Positions 52,014 to 61,480 of a DNA stretch of 64,000 bases are shown piece after piece (position 1 is the first letter of the stretch; each line of letters opens with the position of its first letter). The position numbers and the translations under genes are program-made. The stretch spans positions 233,943 to 297,942 of the forward strand of contig NZ_MRTD01000011.1 of assembly GCF_001956295.1 (NCBI RefSeq), given 5' to 3'. The notes beneath the pieces are model-generated. The model was not told where the DNA came from. It saw only the letters and a program-made list of their open reading frames with translations, and ran no database searches. Source of the DNA: Paenibacillus sp. FSL A5-0031. GTDB taxonomy: Bacteria > Bacillota > Bacilli > Paenibacillales > Paenibacillaceae.

Positions 52014-52499
52014 AGTGTTCTGCATATTTCACAATCAAACCAAAATCGACTACAAAGAGAAAATGGTAAAAAGGGACTTTTCATTTATTTAGTGCTTTTT
52101 GGAATTCGTTGATAATACCTTCAATTAGCATTAATTGAATTTTGTAACTATGTTCTGCAGGCCATTTAGCTTACGGGCAGGATAGTTTAAGATCAAACGC
52201 GGTGAACCGTACCACAAATAAGGGCAAGTTTTTTTTGGTGAATTCCTTGCGGCGTATGGGTTTGAATATATGTGCTTAGGTCACATGCGAAGAAACGAGA
52301 GAAAGGTGCATCGGTTGATTTTTTTGATTTGTAAAAAGGTGTATATGAAAGTAAACAAAAATCTATTTCCAAGCATAAAATTGCCTCATAGAATTAGTCG
52401 TAAAGAGGCCGTTTGGAGCTTGGATAAAATGGACACTCGGATCAAGACCATGTACCAGACTTGTTAAAATCATTTAAACCTAAGAAATGGGGATGAAAG
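52014..52499. other. Region without a recognised gene
   Basis: Holds one more element-edge motif, CGGGCAGGATAGTTTAA (52174-52190). A 65-residue frame at 52270-52467 has no ribosome site or known motif. The last 60 bases carry the leader of the DUF4855 gene. Confidence 0.4.
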
Positions 52500-55010
52500 A
52501 TGAAGCGAAGTCAGAGGTGTCCAAGACGAAGTTCCTTGTTGTTATCATTTTTGTTAATCTTATCGATTGTTTTTTCTGTTCAACCATCAGTAGTGAAGGG
52601 AGAAGGGGATAGGTCGCCGAAGATTTCGCAGGGGCAGGAGGATCAAATGCCTTTACTTCAAGTTCCTAATCAGCAGGGACAACAAGAAAAGTCCGATCCT
52701 GATCTCGAGCAACAACCCCAGTCTAACTTAGAACAGCCGCTTGCCGCTGCTGCTGCAACAGGATATTTCCCACCAAATACCGCGGCATCTGGGAATGTGA
52801 AGAACATGGCCTTGCTTTATACTGGATATTACGGTGGACGAACGACATACGAGGGAAGAGAAATCGGCACGTATGACAAGAATACGCTTTTGCCCTATGT
52901 TGCGCACTACAACAGTAATAATGTGATGGATGACACCTTTTTCGATTCATTTCTATTTCTAGGAATCAACACATCTGACTATAGAGATTTTGGTGATACA
53001 GCGGACCCTGCCAAGTGGACCTATAAGGCGGATTGGGAATGGTATATAAACCGCATTTTCACCGCTAATCAACAGCTCGATGCCCTCAACCAAGCAACCC
53101 AGCAAGTTGCAACCACACTAAACCTAACAAATTACAAATCCAAAGTATATATTATGATGCCTTATCCTAATAGTGAAATCACCAATTTCGGAGATGTCGA
53201 TAACGACGGAATCAGCGAAAATCTGAATTCGACGCCTAGCAATATGACGAAGGTAACCAAATGGTATATCGACACCGTATTAAGCAGATGGAATCAAGCC
53301 CAATACAGCAACCTTGAATTAAAAGGCTTCTACTGGTTCCATGAAGATATTGATCCCGGCAATCCGGGTGAAGTAAATGCAATTAATAACTCTGGTAACT
53401 ATCTTCATACGCTGGGTCTGAAACTTGCCTGGATTCCATACTTTGGTGCCGGACAAAGCAATAACTGGAATAATTATGCAATCGATTTTAGCATCCAGCA
53501 GCCCAATCACTATTTCGTTCCGGAGACTGATTATTCGAGAATGACGAATGTATCGACCCAAGCTCAAACATATAATAAGGGCATCGAAATGGAGTTTGAC
53601 GAAAGAGCGATGTTCGACCCCGATTTTAAAAACCGATTCGATAATTACTTAAAGGCCGGCGTAGAATACGGATACATGACGGGAGCGGTCAAGGGTTGGT
53701 ATCAAGATATTTTTGGGATATATAACTTGTATAAAAACAAGAATAACAACGGTGTAAACGGAGTTTATGACGGGAGACAGATGTATGAAGATATCTACAA
53801 ATTTGTTAAAGGAACGTATACCATTCCAGCTAATCTTGCAAGCGGTAAATCGGCAGTAGCCTCTTCCAACCAAAGTTCTTCTCTATCCGCTGCTAAAGCT
53901 GTTGACAATTTGCCGGGTACACGGTGGTCAAGCCAACAGTATTCAAGTACAGAGTGGATTTACGTCGATCTCGGGCAAGCCTACAACATCAAACGCGTCA
54001 AACTTAACTGGGAGTATGCTTACGGCAAGAGCTACAAAATTCAAGTATCGGATGATGCGGTCAATTGGACCGATGTGTACTCGACAACGACAGGCAACGG
54101 AGGTGTAGACGATATAGGCTTTGTGCCTACAACGGCAAGATACGTGAGAATGCACGCAACAGAGAGGGGCACGAGCTATGGTTACTCTATTTATGAGTTT
54201 CAAGTATATGGAGACAGCGTCGGATCCGCTACTACAACAAATTTGGCGTTAAATAATACAGCTACGTCATCTTCCAATCAAGAGGCAGCTCTTTCTCCGA
54301 ATAATGCGGTTGACGGTAATGTGGCGACAAGATGGGCCAGTCAGTTTGCAGACCCGCAATGGATTACAATCGACCTTGGGCAGGCTTATAACATAAATCG
54401 AGTTATATTGAATTGGGAGCTTGCCTATGGCAAAGGCTACAAGATTCAAGTATCGAATGACGCTGTCAACTGGATGGATGTGTATACGACAACGAATGGA
54501 GACGGGGGGATTGACGATTTATTCTTTACTGCCGTAAATGCAAGGTATGTAAGAATGTACGGAACCCAGAGAGCTTACTCCTTCTATGGCTATTCCTTAT
54601 ATGAATTCCAGGTTTATGGCAAACCGAATCTAGCGTTAAACAAATCGGCAACATCCTCTTCCAACGAGACATCCACATTAACGGCCGATAAAGCGGTGGA
54701 TGGTAGTGTAACGACAAGATGGGCCAGCCTGTTTTCAAATCCGCAATGGATCTATGTATACCTCGGACAGGAAACCCGCGTCAACAATGTCAAACTCAAC
54801 TGGGAGTATGCTTATGCTAAGAGCTATAAGATTCAGGTGTCGAACGATGCAACCAACTGGACGGATATATACATGACAACGAATGGAGACGGAGGTATAG
54901 ACGATATCTACTTTGAACCGGTAAATGCAAGGTATATAAGGATGCATGCGACAGATCGAGGCACAGGCCACTGGTATTCTCTTTATGAGTTCGAAGTTTA
55001 TGGCAGCTGA
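52500..55010 (+). CDS. Secreted DUF4855 protein with three F5/8 type C domains
   Basis: 836 residues. Signal peptide (basic start KRSQRCPRRSS, hydrophobic SLLLSFLLILSIVFSV). A Gln/Glu/Pro-rich linker covers about residues 40-85. DUF4855 spans about 98-440, with VKNMALLYTGYYGGRTTYEG, FYWFHEDIDP (acidic pair) and WIPYFGAGQ. Three discoidin/CBM32-like F5/8 type C repeats follow at about 445-575, 580-705 and 708-836, each with ALxxxKSATSSSN..., TRWAS, QWIYVDLGQ and YEFQVYG. DUF4855 occurs in carbohydrate-active exoproteins of Paenibacillaceae; glycan binding at the cell exterior is well supported, catalysis is inference. Confidence 0.87.
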   Translation: MKRSQRCPRRSSLLLSFLLILSIVFSVQPSVVKGEGDRSPKISQGQEDQMPLLQVPNQQGQQEKSDPDLEQQPQSNLEQPLAAAAATGYFPPNTAASGNVKNMALLYTGYYGGRTTYEGREIGTYDKNTLLPYVAHYNSNNVMDDTFFDSFLFLGINTSDYRDFGDTADPAKWTYKADWEWYINRIFTANQQLDALNQATQQVATTLNLTNYKSKVYIMMPYPNSEITNFGDVDNDGISENLNSTPSNMTKVTKWYIDTVLSRWNQAQYSNLELKGFYWFHEDIDPGNPGEVNAINNSGNYLHTLGLKLAWIPYFGAGQSNNWNNYAIDFSIQQPNHYFVPETDYSRMTNVSTQAQTYNKGIEMEFDERAMFDPDFKNRFDNYLKAGVEYGYMTGAVKGWYQDIFGIYNLYKNKNNNGVNGVYDGRQMYEDIYKFVKGTYTIPANLASGKSAVASSNQSSSLSAAKAVDNLPGTRWSSQQYSSTEWIYVDLGQAYNIKRVKLNWEYAYGKSYKIQVSDDAVNWTDVYSTTTGNGGVDDIGFVPTTARYVRMHATERGTSYGYSIYEFQVYGDSVGSATTTNLALNNTATSSSNQEAALSPNNAVDGNVATRWASQFADPQWITIDLGQAYNINRVILNWELAYGKGYKIQVSNDAVNWMDVYTTTNGDGGIDDLFFTAVNARYVRMYGTQRAYSFYGYSLYEFQVYGKPNLALNKSATSSSNETSTLTADKAVDGSVTTRWASLFSNPQWIYVYLGQETRVNNVKLNWEYAYAKSYKIQVSNDATNWTDIYMTTNGDGGIDDIYFEPVNARYIRMHATDRGTGHWYSLYEFEVYGS

Positions 55011-55081
55011 ACCATTAGCATAACGTAAAGCCTAATATGGGGTTCTCATCCCAAATAACAAAACAAGCCCATGCACGAAAC

Positions 55082-55650
55082 TGAAGTGCACCCCTTATAG
55101 TAGACATTGGAAAAACCCATATGGGAAACCGATGATACTTTAGGGGTGTATTTTTATGAGGAAAAGAGAGCAACCGAATAAATTGTATTCATATGAAGTA
55201 AGGAAAGAAGCCGTACGTTTACACGAAGAGGATAGATGGATGTACAAGCAAATTACAGAGAAGTATGGAATACAAGATAAAGATAGAGTTCGTAAATAGG
55301 TGTATAAATTTAGGAAAAAAGGCAATTACGGATTATTGGATAACAGAGGCCGCCGCGAAGAATATAAAGATATGGATCGTTACAACCAACAACTTCAACG
55401 GGAGAATACGGTTTTGAAAAAGTGATTAGAAATCTGGAAACGGGAGGTGTGAAAGGCAAGTATGCAATTATCGATGAGTTATCTGATGTTTACCCAGTGA
55501 CCCTGCTATGTGAATTGCTTGATGTATGGAGAAGCGCGTACTATTGATATCTTAAGCGTAAGCAAGCAGACCCTAATGGCGAGACCAAGCAGCGGATCAA
55601 AGCGATTTATCTACAGCGTGAGCGAACGTACGGTTATAGGAGAATCCAAG
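55082..55650 (+). pseudogene. IS3 family (IS150-like) transposase relic
   Basis: The left end TGAAGTGCACCCCTTATAGT resembles IS150-type ends. OrfA starts at 55156 (MRKREQPNKLYSYEVRKEAV) but carries in-frame TAG at 55297-55299 (RK-W-VYKFRKKG expected) and TGA at 55423-55425. OrfB begins near KYAIIDELSDVYPVTLLCEL, has TGA after RSAYY, and is cut at RTYGYRRIQG by repeat copy e. Confidence 0.82.
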
Positions 55651-55659
55651 GTGAGTTAA

Positions 55660-55845
55660 GTTCTTGTCATTTATGGAATCAAGTTCTTGTCATCCGACAC
55701 GGTTGGTGTCGGATGACAAAAATATGAGCCGATTAATTACCGTGTAAATCGCGGTTTTTTGTTTTATCGGTACATATTCTTGGCAATGTGCAATGTCAAG
55801 AATATGAATCGAATGCTGAAAAAGGTCAAGAATATATTCCCATTG
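55660..55845. repeat. Head-to-head MITE-like ends (copy e)
   Basis: An inverted edge ends at 55699 (TTCTTGTCATCCGACA) and a direct copy starts at 55707 (TGTCGGATGACAAAAATATG), 7 bases apart. The right-hand copy keeps the GC stem plus T6 and the inverted TACATATTCTTGGCAATG. Inserted into, and truncating, the IS3 relic. Confidence 0.78.
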
Positions 55846-56455
55846 CCGTTGAACAATTTTGATTTCTCACAAAGGCTCACTTATTTGTGGAATTTGTCAG
55901 AATGATAGATAACACTCTACAGGAATGCTAACGGGCAGGATAGTTTAATTCACTTCACGAATACCTTAAATATGGAAAGTTCACTAAGTTCGTAATTTAG
56001 ACGGTAGTTGAAATACCATGAAAATATGAGAAAAAGGAAGGGGGTGTAAATCAATCGAAAGTCCACCTTTGCAAATCAATACAAAACAAACATCTAATTA
56101 TTAAAAATGGTAGAACTGAATTGAAAGTACATTTCGATGATTTAAAAGAATTAAAGAACCGAAGTATCATTTCGATGAACAAGTAGAAGTCATGTATTTA
56201 GAGAAAACAGGACATGTCGAAGATATTTATTGGCATTACAAGTCTGAAAAACACATTTATCTTTCAATCATTGATTGAAAGATAAAATCAAGACGATTTT
56301 ACGAGGAAGAGCTCATGTAATTAAATAATTGAGGATACTTACTTCAAATAAAACCATATCACGCTTGAGTCCATTCTTAATTCTTGATTGAATTTATAGG
56401 ATTGATTATGGTAAAAAGAGATGGCGAGACAATAACCATTAAGAAGGTGAAATGA
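55846..56455. other. Element edge and gene fragments
   Basis: CGGGCAGGATAGTTTAA recurs at 55932-55948. A fragment at about 56165-56335 reads FDEQVEVMYLEKTGHVEDIY, then WHYKSEKHIYLSIID, an in-frame TGA and KIKSRRFYEEELM; it looks like the C-terminal part of a small unrecognised protein. Otherwise nothing is supported. Confidence 0.4.
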
Positions 56456-57310
56456 ATGAGGAAATGGCTTGTTGTTACCTTGCTGGTTTTTCTTGTAAGT
56501 GCTAGTATCGGTCTTCATCGCACTTCTGCTGCCATGAAAATCTTTCCTTACACTCTGTCGATAGATGGGAAGAAGGTTGAGTTTACAAATGCCAATCATC
56601 CAGTTGTACTGAATGGAACAACAGTTGCTCCGTTTCGACCGGTCTTTGAACGACTAGGGCTACATGTGAAGTGGAAACCAGAGAACAAACAAATCATTGG
56701 GGAGAGTTCTGATTTAACAATCACGTTGACTGTTGGCTCCACAAAAGCAATCGTTAATGGCAAGCGCGTAGACATGCCGGCAGCACCCGTTATAATAAAG
56801 GGTTTCACCTTTGTTCCCTTACGATTTATTAGCGAATCAAGCGGCGGAGAATTACAAGTTTATGGTGAAGAGGGCGGTAATAATGCCTGGTTACTTTCAG
56901 CAAAACAAGTTCAGTTAAATAAGGCAATCATGGATAATGATTTGAAGGCAACTGAAAAGTATTTGCAACAAGGTGCTGACCCAACTGTAGGGGTCGGACC
57001 GTTAGGGCCAGCAATAGACAGTTTTGTTCCTTTTTATGGAGATAACCTTGAGATGGTTGTACTCTTCCTAGAATACGAGATGAATGTTAATGCCCAAGAA
57101 GAATTTGATGGTACAACTCTACTACATAATGCGGTATTATACAGCAGATACGAAATGGTCAAGTACTTATTAGAACACGGTGCTAATCCTTCTATAGAGT
57201 CTAGAATTGGCACACCTTTGGAAATTGCACAAAGCCCAAGTTTCCCCGAAGACCAACAAAATGCTGATGCGATTGCAGAATTACTTAAGTCTTACTTGCA
57301 AAATGGGTAA
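56456..57310 (+). CDS. Secreted stalk-domain protein with ankyrin repeats
   Basis: 284 residues with AAGGTG upstream. Signal peptide to about residue 25 (HRTSAAM). Residues 30-140 form a Cu_amine_oxidN1 stalk domain (YTLSIDGKKVEF, VVLNGTTVAPFRPVFERLGLHVKW, IIKGFTFVPLRFISESSG). Residues 160-284 are ankyrin-like repeats (LNKAIMDNDLKATEKYLQQGADPTVG, GTTLLHNAVLYSRYEMVKYLLEHGANPSI). Ankyrin repeats are protein-binding; a secreted ankyrin domain on a stalk suggests an extracellular binding role. Confidence 0.82.
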   Translation: MRKWLVVTLLVFLVSASIGLHRTSAAMKIFPYTLSIDGKKVEFTNANHPVVLNGTTVAPFRPVFERLGLHVKWKPENKQIIGESSDLTITLTVGSTKAIVNGKRVDMPAAPVIIKGFTFVPLRFISESSGGELQVYGEEGGNNAWLLSAKQVQLNKAIMDNDLKATEKYLQQGADPTVGVGPLGPAIDSFVPFYGDNLEMVVLFLEYEMNVNAQEEFDGTTLLHNAVLYSRYEMVKYLLEHGANPSIESRIGTPLEIAQSPSFPEDQQNADAIAELLKSYLQNG

Positions 57311-57580
57311 TTTTGCTCGACTTGAACGATGAGTTCTTCATATCCCGAACCCCCGAGAACCTTACAATCTAAAATTGCGAGCGCTCTTAAAAGCATGTGA
57401 AGATCGGTGCTTTCATTAACATTGAATTCTAACATCTGTTGTAGCATCACGGATTCACTATGCTGGATTTGTAATTTATCCTGTGTTCGTTAAATGAGGA
57501 CATGTTCTAATGAAGAGGATAACAAGATTACTCCGGGCGGGATACGTAATATCATGAGAGAAATAAGCCTAATCCATATC
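57311..57580. other. Intergenic region without a recognised gene
   Basis: 270 bases; no frame, repeat or hairpin stood out before the terminator at 57581. Confidence 0.4.
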
Positions 57581-57621
57581 GGAGCAAAAAGATCTGCTAT
57601 TGCAGCAGATCTTTTTGCTCC
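57581..57621. terminator. Bidirectional terminator hairpin
   Basis: GGAGCAAAAAGATCTGCT pairs perfectly with AGCAGATCTTTTTGCTCC around ATTGC. It lies between the convergent stalk/ankyrin and GH30 genes and can serve both. Confidence 0.85.
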
Positions 57622-57639
57622 TTACACAAGTGTTGCGAA

Positions 57640-59457
57640 TTATGACTGGTAGTTAATAACCATTTTGGCAACCTGTTTCTCCCATGAATCCGATCCAGAC
57701 AATTCGACCTTCAGGTATTGAGTACCTGCAGGCAGTTCGTTTTGTGGTGAATATGTTTTCCTATACCAATTGCCAAAAGTATAGACACCAACTGTACTGG
57801 TATGTGACACTTGTGTCCAGTTCACATTATCAGGTGAGGTGTAGAATGCTATACCATTCCATACACTGGCATGATAAACGGTCGCAGTAAAGTTGGTGAT
57901 ATTCTGTAAGTTATAAACAAAGTTTGCTGTTGTTCCTGTTAACCGTTTAACGCGTGAGGTATCATTATTGAAGTAAAGTGCGCTATTTGTCGTGTCAAAT
58001 GCTAGATTGCTAGTATGAGAGCTTGTTTTGGACCAGTTGTTCAGATCGTCTGTAAGCGTTTGCGGAGGAGAGTCAGGTGCAGATCCATTTTCACCAACAA
58101 ACGTTATAACGCTCTTAGCTGGAATAACGGTCTTGAACTTGCCTCCTGCTAAAGGCACATTAGGACCTTTTGCCATATTTAAGTCACTGTTAGTTGTATA
58201 AGGAGTAAGCTTGCCAGCTGTGAATCCGCTTGGGTTGAAGTTCACTTCTGCTGAACTGTCGCTGTCATTGACGGCAACGATTGTGAACTTTCCAGTTGCT
58301 GGGTCTTTAAAGGCCGACGCATATACACCTGATTGAGGATTTTCGGATGCACCGATTCTGACATATCCCGGTTTAATAAATTTGCTGAAGTTACCGAAAG
58401 CATAATATCTTTTTGTTAATTGGTAAGTACTCGTTGCTTTGTTTACGTTGATTAAGCCTTCGTCATTATTGCCTGGGATTGCTCCTGTCCAGTACAACCA
58501 CGCATTAACATTCGCCTTCGTAACGAAATCATGAATTTGTTTAGCGAATTTTAAGCCTGAATTAATGCCTGGATCATAGGAATCTACCTTAGATACTTCG
58601 GTCATCCATACTTTTTTGCCTTTGGACGCAGCTGTAGTAAAAGGATTAGTTGGCAGCTCAGCGTTAATGACCGGAACTGGATAATTGTGACCGCCAACAA
58701 TGTCGATACGCTCTGCTGAAGCCGGATCATTGAGAGCATCCTTCACCAGATCCTCGGACCACCATGAAGATTCACCAACAATTACTTTCTTATTCTGAAC
58801 CCCTTGGTTAATCATAGCTTGTTTCAAATAATTTTTGAGGAATACTTGGATGTTCGTCGAATTCCATTCGCTGGAATTCCAAGAGAGGAAGGTCATAGAG
58901 TTCGGCTCATTTGTCAAGGAAACACCGTATAGATCGATACCGAACTGAAGTTTATATTCCTTAATAAACGTAGCCATGAGAGTTGCAAAATCACCATAAT
59001 TTTCGGATTTGAGGAATCCGCCATTCGTTGTGGAGTTATTCGTTTTCATCCATGCAGGTGGACTCCAGGCGGTTGCGATAATTTTGTCAACGCCTCTAGC
59101 CTTTGCTTGCTGCATTACCCATACTTGGTCAGGTCTAGCATTAAAATCATACGTTTCTGGAGCTGGATTGAATTGTGGGAAAATTTCGCCCCTAAGGATG
59201 GATAACCCGATACCTTTATCTTGCGTAAACAGCAGATCCATGACTTCACTGCGCGCCGGCTCCGCCAAATCATAGATAGCATCTGACCATCCTGCTTGTG
59301 ATACTCCGAAACCATCGATTTCTTGTTTAACGTCATTCCAATTCACAGTAACATCCGATGCTGCATGGGCAGTAAGAGGTAATACTATCAATGTCGAGAG
59401 CACAAGACTCATTACTACACTAGCACTTGTCAGCCTTTTAAAAAGATTCCGTTTCAT
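57640..59457 (-). CDS. Secreted GH30 glycoside hydrolase
   Basis: 605 residues. Signal peptide to about residue 32 (LPLTAHAAS). The GH30 TIM barrel plus side beta domain covers about 35-455: acid/base Glu184 in SLTNEPN, nucleophile Glu287 in VWMTEVSK, and IATAWSPPAWMKTN. The side-domain strands are VAVNDSDSSAEVNFNPSGF. The last 140 residues form a discoidin-like beta module (NWSKTSSHTSNLAFDTTNSALYFN to VAKMVINYQS). GH30 includes glucuronoxylanases and beta-1,6-glucanases; the nucleophile context differs from the classical XynC type, so the substrate is open. Confidence 0.88.
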   Translation of the reverse strand: MKRNLFKRLTSASVVMSLVLSTLIVLPLTAHAASDVTVNWNDVKQEIDGFGVSQAGWSDAIYDLAEPARSEVMDLLFTQDKGIGLSILRGEIFPQFNPAPETYDFNARPDQVWVMQQAKARGVDKIIATAWSPPAWMKTNNSTTNGGFLKSENYGDFATLMATFIKEYKLQFGIDLYGVSLTNEPNSMTFLSWNSSEWNSTNIQVFLKNYLKQAMINQGVQNKKVIVGESSWWSEDLVKDALNDPASAERIDIVGGHNYPVPVINAELPTNPFTTAASKGKKVWMTEVSKVDSYDPGINSGLKFAKQIHDFVTKANVNAWLYWTGAIPGNNDEGLINVNKATSTYQLTKRYYAFGNFSKFIKPGYVRIGASENPQSGVYASAFKDPATGKFTIVAVNDSDSSAEVNFNPSGFTAGKLTPYTTNSDLNMAKGPNVPLAGGKFKTVIPAKSVITFVGENGSAPDSPPQTLTDDLNNWSKTSSHTSNLAFDTTNSALYFNNDTSRVKRLTGTTANFVYNLQNITNFTATVYHASVWNGIAFYTSPDNVNWTQVSHTSTVGVYTFGNWYRKTYSPQNELPAGTQYLKVELSGSDSWEKQVAKMVINYQS

Positions 59458-59790
59458 ACCTAACCACCTTTACTTGAATGTTGGTACTTTCGCATGTATA
59501 TCCTGACTTTTTAAAAAGCTATGCTGCTTATGATTTTTTTGTGTGTATCATCTAAGTATGATTTGTATTGTTGTGCAATTAACTGTGTAGATTATCTTGC
59601 TCACTATTATCAAGCATTCTATCAACCACGGCGCCGAGGCTTCCGAATGCTGTAGCTCACTCCCTTCATTGCGCTGTATGTCAAGACCTCTGAGACAGCA
59701 CTTCTGTGTTATTATGACGGATTCCTATTCTCAAGCTGATGGAAAATTTACAGGATTGAGATGGAATATATCGCCATTCAGATGGATTTT
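59458..59790. other. GH30 upstream region and debris
   Basis: Holds the GH30 leader on the minus strand (AAGGTGG about 6 bases before the start). The plus-strand part at 59600-59760 is GC-richer and looks like a fragment of another element; nothing specific was recognised. Confidence 0.4.
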
Positions 59791-59978
59791 AATTGGATAT
59801 GGATTGAGTGTCAATTGACAGAACATCATAATATTCACGCATTAGTTGTTTTTGTATTGATTTGACAGGTCGTTTAACCCAATTAATTGGATATTGTTTG
59901 AATGTCAATGGACAAAACATCATAATATTCACGCATTAGTTGTTTTTGTGTTGATTTGACAGGTCGTTTAACCCAATT
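59791..59978 (+). repeat. 94-bp tandem direct repeat, two copies
   Basis: AATTGGATAT at 59791 and 59885 begin two units 94 bases apart, with the core AACATCATAATATTCACGCA near-identical, and each ending GACAGGTCGTTTAACCC. A third unit starts (AATTGAATGATG) and breaks off into the next frame. Confidence 0.85.
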
Positions 59979-59980
59979 AA

Positions 59981-60265
59981 TTGAATGATGTGTTAGATCC
60001 GGATGGTGAAGGTATCCATCTTAATACGCTCCGTAAAAATAGCGAGCTCCATGATTATTTCGTTCAGCATCAAACTTCCAAGCCATATAAGCCACGTAAT
60101 AGGGCTGTAAAACAGCTTATGGATGATATGGATTCATTCATCAAACAGATCAAGATTAACCGTGACCTAGAACGTGTTAAACAGCGTTATATGCAGTCCA
60201 CAAAGGCCGAACTGGTGGAGCATCTGATAAGACTTGAACAATATGTTGCTCATCATAATAAGTGA
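59981..60265 (+). other. Open frame, probably a 5'-truncated gene
   Basis: 94 codons reading VLDPDGEGIHLNTLRKNSEL, then YKPRNRAVKQLMDDMDSFIK and a helical end KAELVEHLIRLEQYVAHHNK. The composition is protein-like, but the start lies inside the broken third repeat unit and no ribosome site is present. I do not recognise the family. Confidence 0.4.
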
Positions 60266-60880
60266 ATCATAGGAGAAAAAATGGCCGCAACTATCAGCTG
60301 CTTTTTGTTCATTGGAAGATCTCGGCGGAGCAGAGCCGGAGCGCGAAAGGAGGGCGAAACCTTGGAAATTATAATGTTGATATCTGAAAAAGACATATAT
60401 AATGTATGACAACCGAGGGATGAATCTATATAGGATAAGGCCTAAAGCCAATACATTAACATATGTACAAAATACGAGTTTTGTGAATAAGTAGTAATGA
60501 AATTCTCATTAATGATTAGTTCGTCTTTAATTTGCTGTTACTTCACTTACTCTTGCCTTCATTTTATGGACTTCAATTATAATGATAAATTCCATACAAC
60601 TTCCGCTTCAAATTAAACGGTTTGCTCTTGTGAATTAACACTAATAAAAACTAGAGTTTAATTTCATTAGTAATGCTACAATTCAGCTGTCGTAATTATC
60701 CGTAGAGTTAATTTTAGAGTTAATCCTTAAAGTTTATTTTGCTCATCATGAATGTAATTCTAAACTCATGTAAAGTTTCCATTGTAAAATCTAATTATTT
60801 CCATATATTTTAATGTTCAATACTTCAGTCATACCACAATGTTCTTCTATAATGCTGCAGCTGCAATTTTCTTAGACGGA
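60266..60880. other. AT-rich region without a recognised gene
   Basis: About 600 bases, very low GC, no frame or structured repeat that I can support. Confidence 0.4.
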
Positions 60881-60969
60881 TTGATCATTGAACTTGCATT
60901 GGAACATAAAAAAATAACCAATATGACGCATGTATTGGTAAATAATTTCCTTTTAACAGTCCCGTTAGT

Positions 60970-61101
60970 TCATTGATTTTCTTTTCAAAATGGTGATGTA
61001 GTCTATTTCTAACCCAGTTATATTTTTGATTACTTCCTCTTCTATACCTTCTGCTAGTGCTTTTCGTGCAAATCGTAAGCGATATTTGACTGCTGCCAAC
61101 A
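60970..61101 (-). pseudogene. Rpn-family nuclease/transposase C-terminal fragment
   Basis: A minus-strand reading MLAAVKYRLRFARKALAEGI followed by EEEVIKNITGLEIDYITILK matches the C-terminal helix region of Rpn/PD-(D/E)XK transposase-like proteins. Only about 43 residues remain, so it is a fragment. Confidence 0.45.
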
Positions 61102-61400
61102 TCAGATTGTCTCCTCAAATGGACGAAGGTAAATCGTTTTATTTTTCTGATGCCCTGCTTGATCTAAAATAGTCTTAAGCTCTAACGTCAAGAGATGCTT
61201 ATAGAAGACCTTTGTTGTTTTACCATCTGCACCTACCTCTACTACAAGAAGCAGCACGCCTTCTCGACTATAATAGTTCCGGTAATCAGCTAATTCTAGT
61301 GAGAATAGCGGCTTCTTTTGGTAAAACGATATCTACCTGACAAATAGCTTCAACATTTTTAGAGTAAGCAGAGCCAACACAAATAATTATCTAATTCAGG
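61100..61400 (-). pseudogene. DUF4365-like protein C-terminal relic
   Basis: On the minus strand CVGSAYSKNVEAICQVDIVL, then after a one-base frame change KPLFSLELADYRNYYSREGV, LLLVVEVGADGKTTKVFYKH and LRPFEETI. It resembles the end of DUF4365-type proteins (a nuclease-like fold often in defence contexts). The N-terminal part is absent. Confidence 0.45.
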
Positions 61401-61480
61401 AATCGAGAGTGGTGCAACTTCTCCGCTTGTTAGGGCACAAACGTACAGCTAATCATAATTTTCGCAAAGGATGAACCAAT

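Noticed and set aside
52270..52467. 65-codon plus-strand frame before the DUF4855 gene
   Set aside because: No ribosome site and no similarity; lies in element-edge debris.
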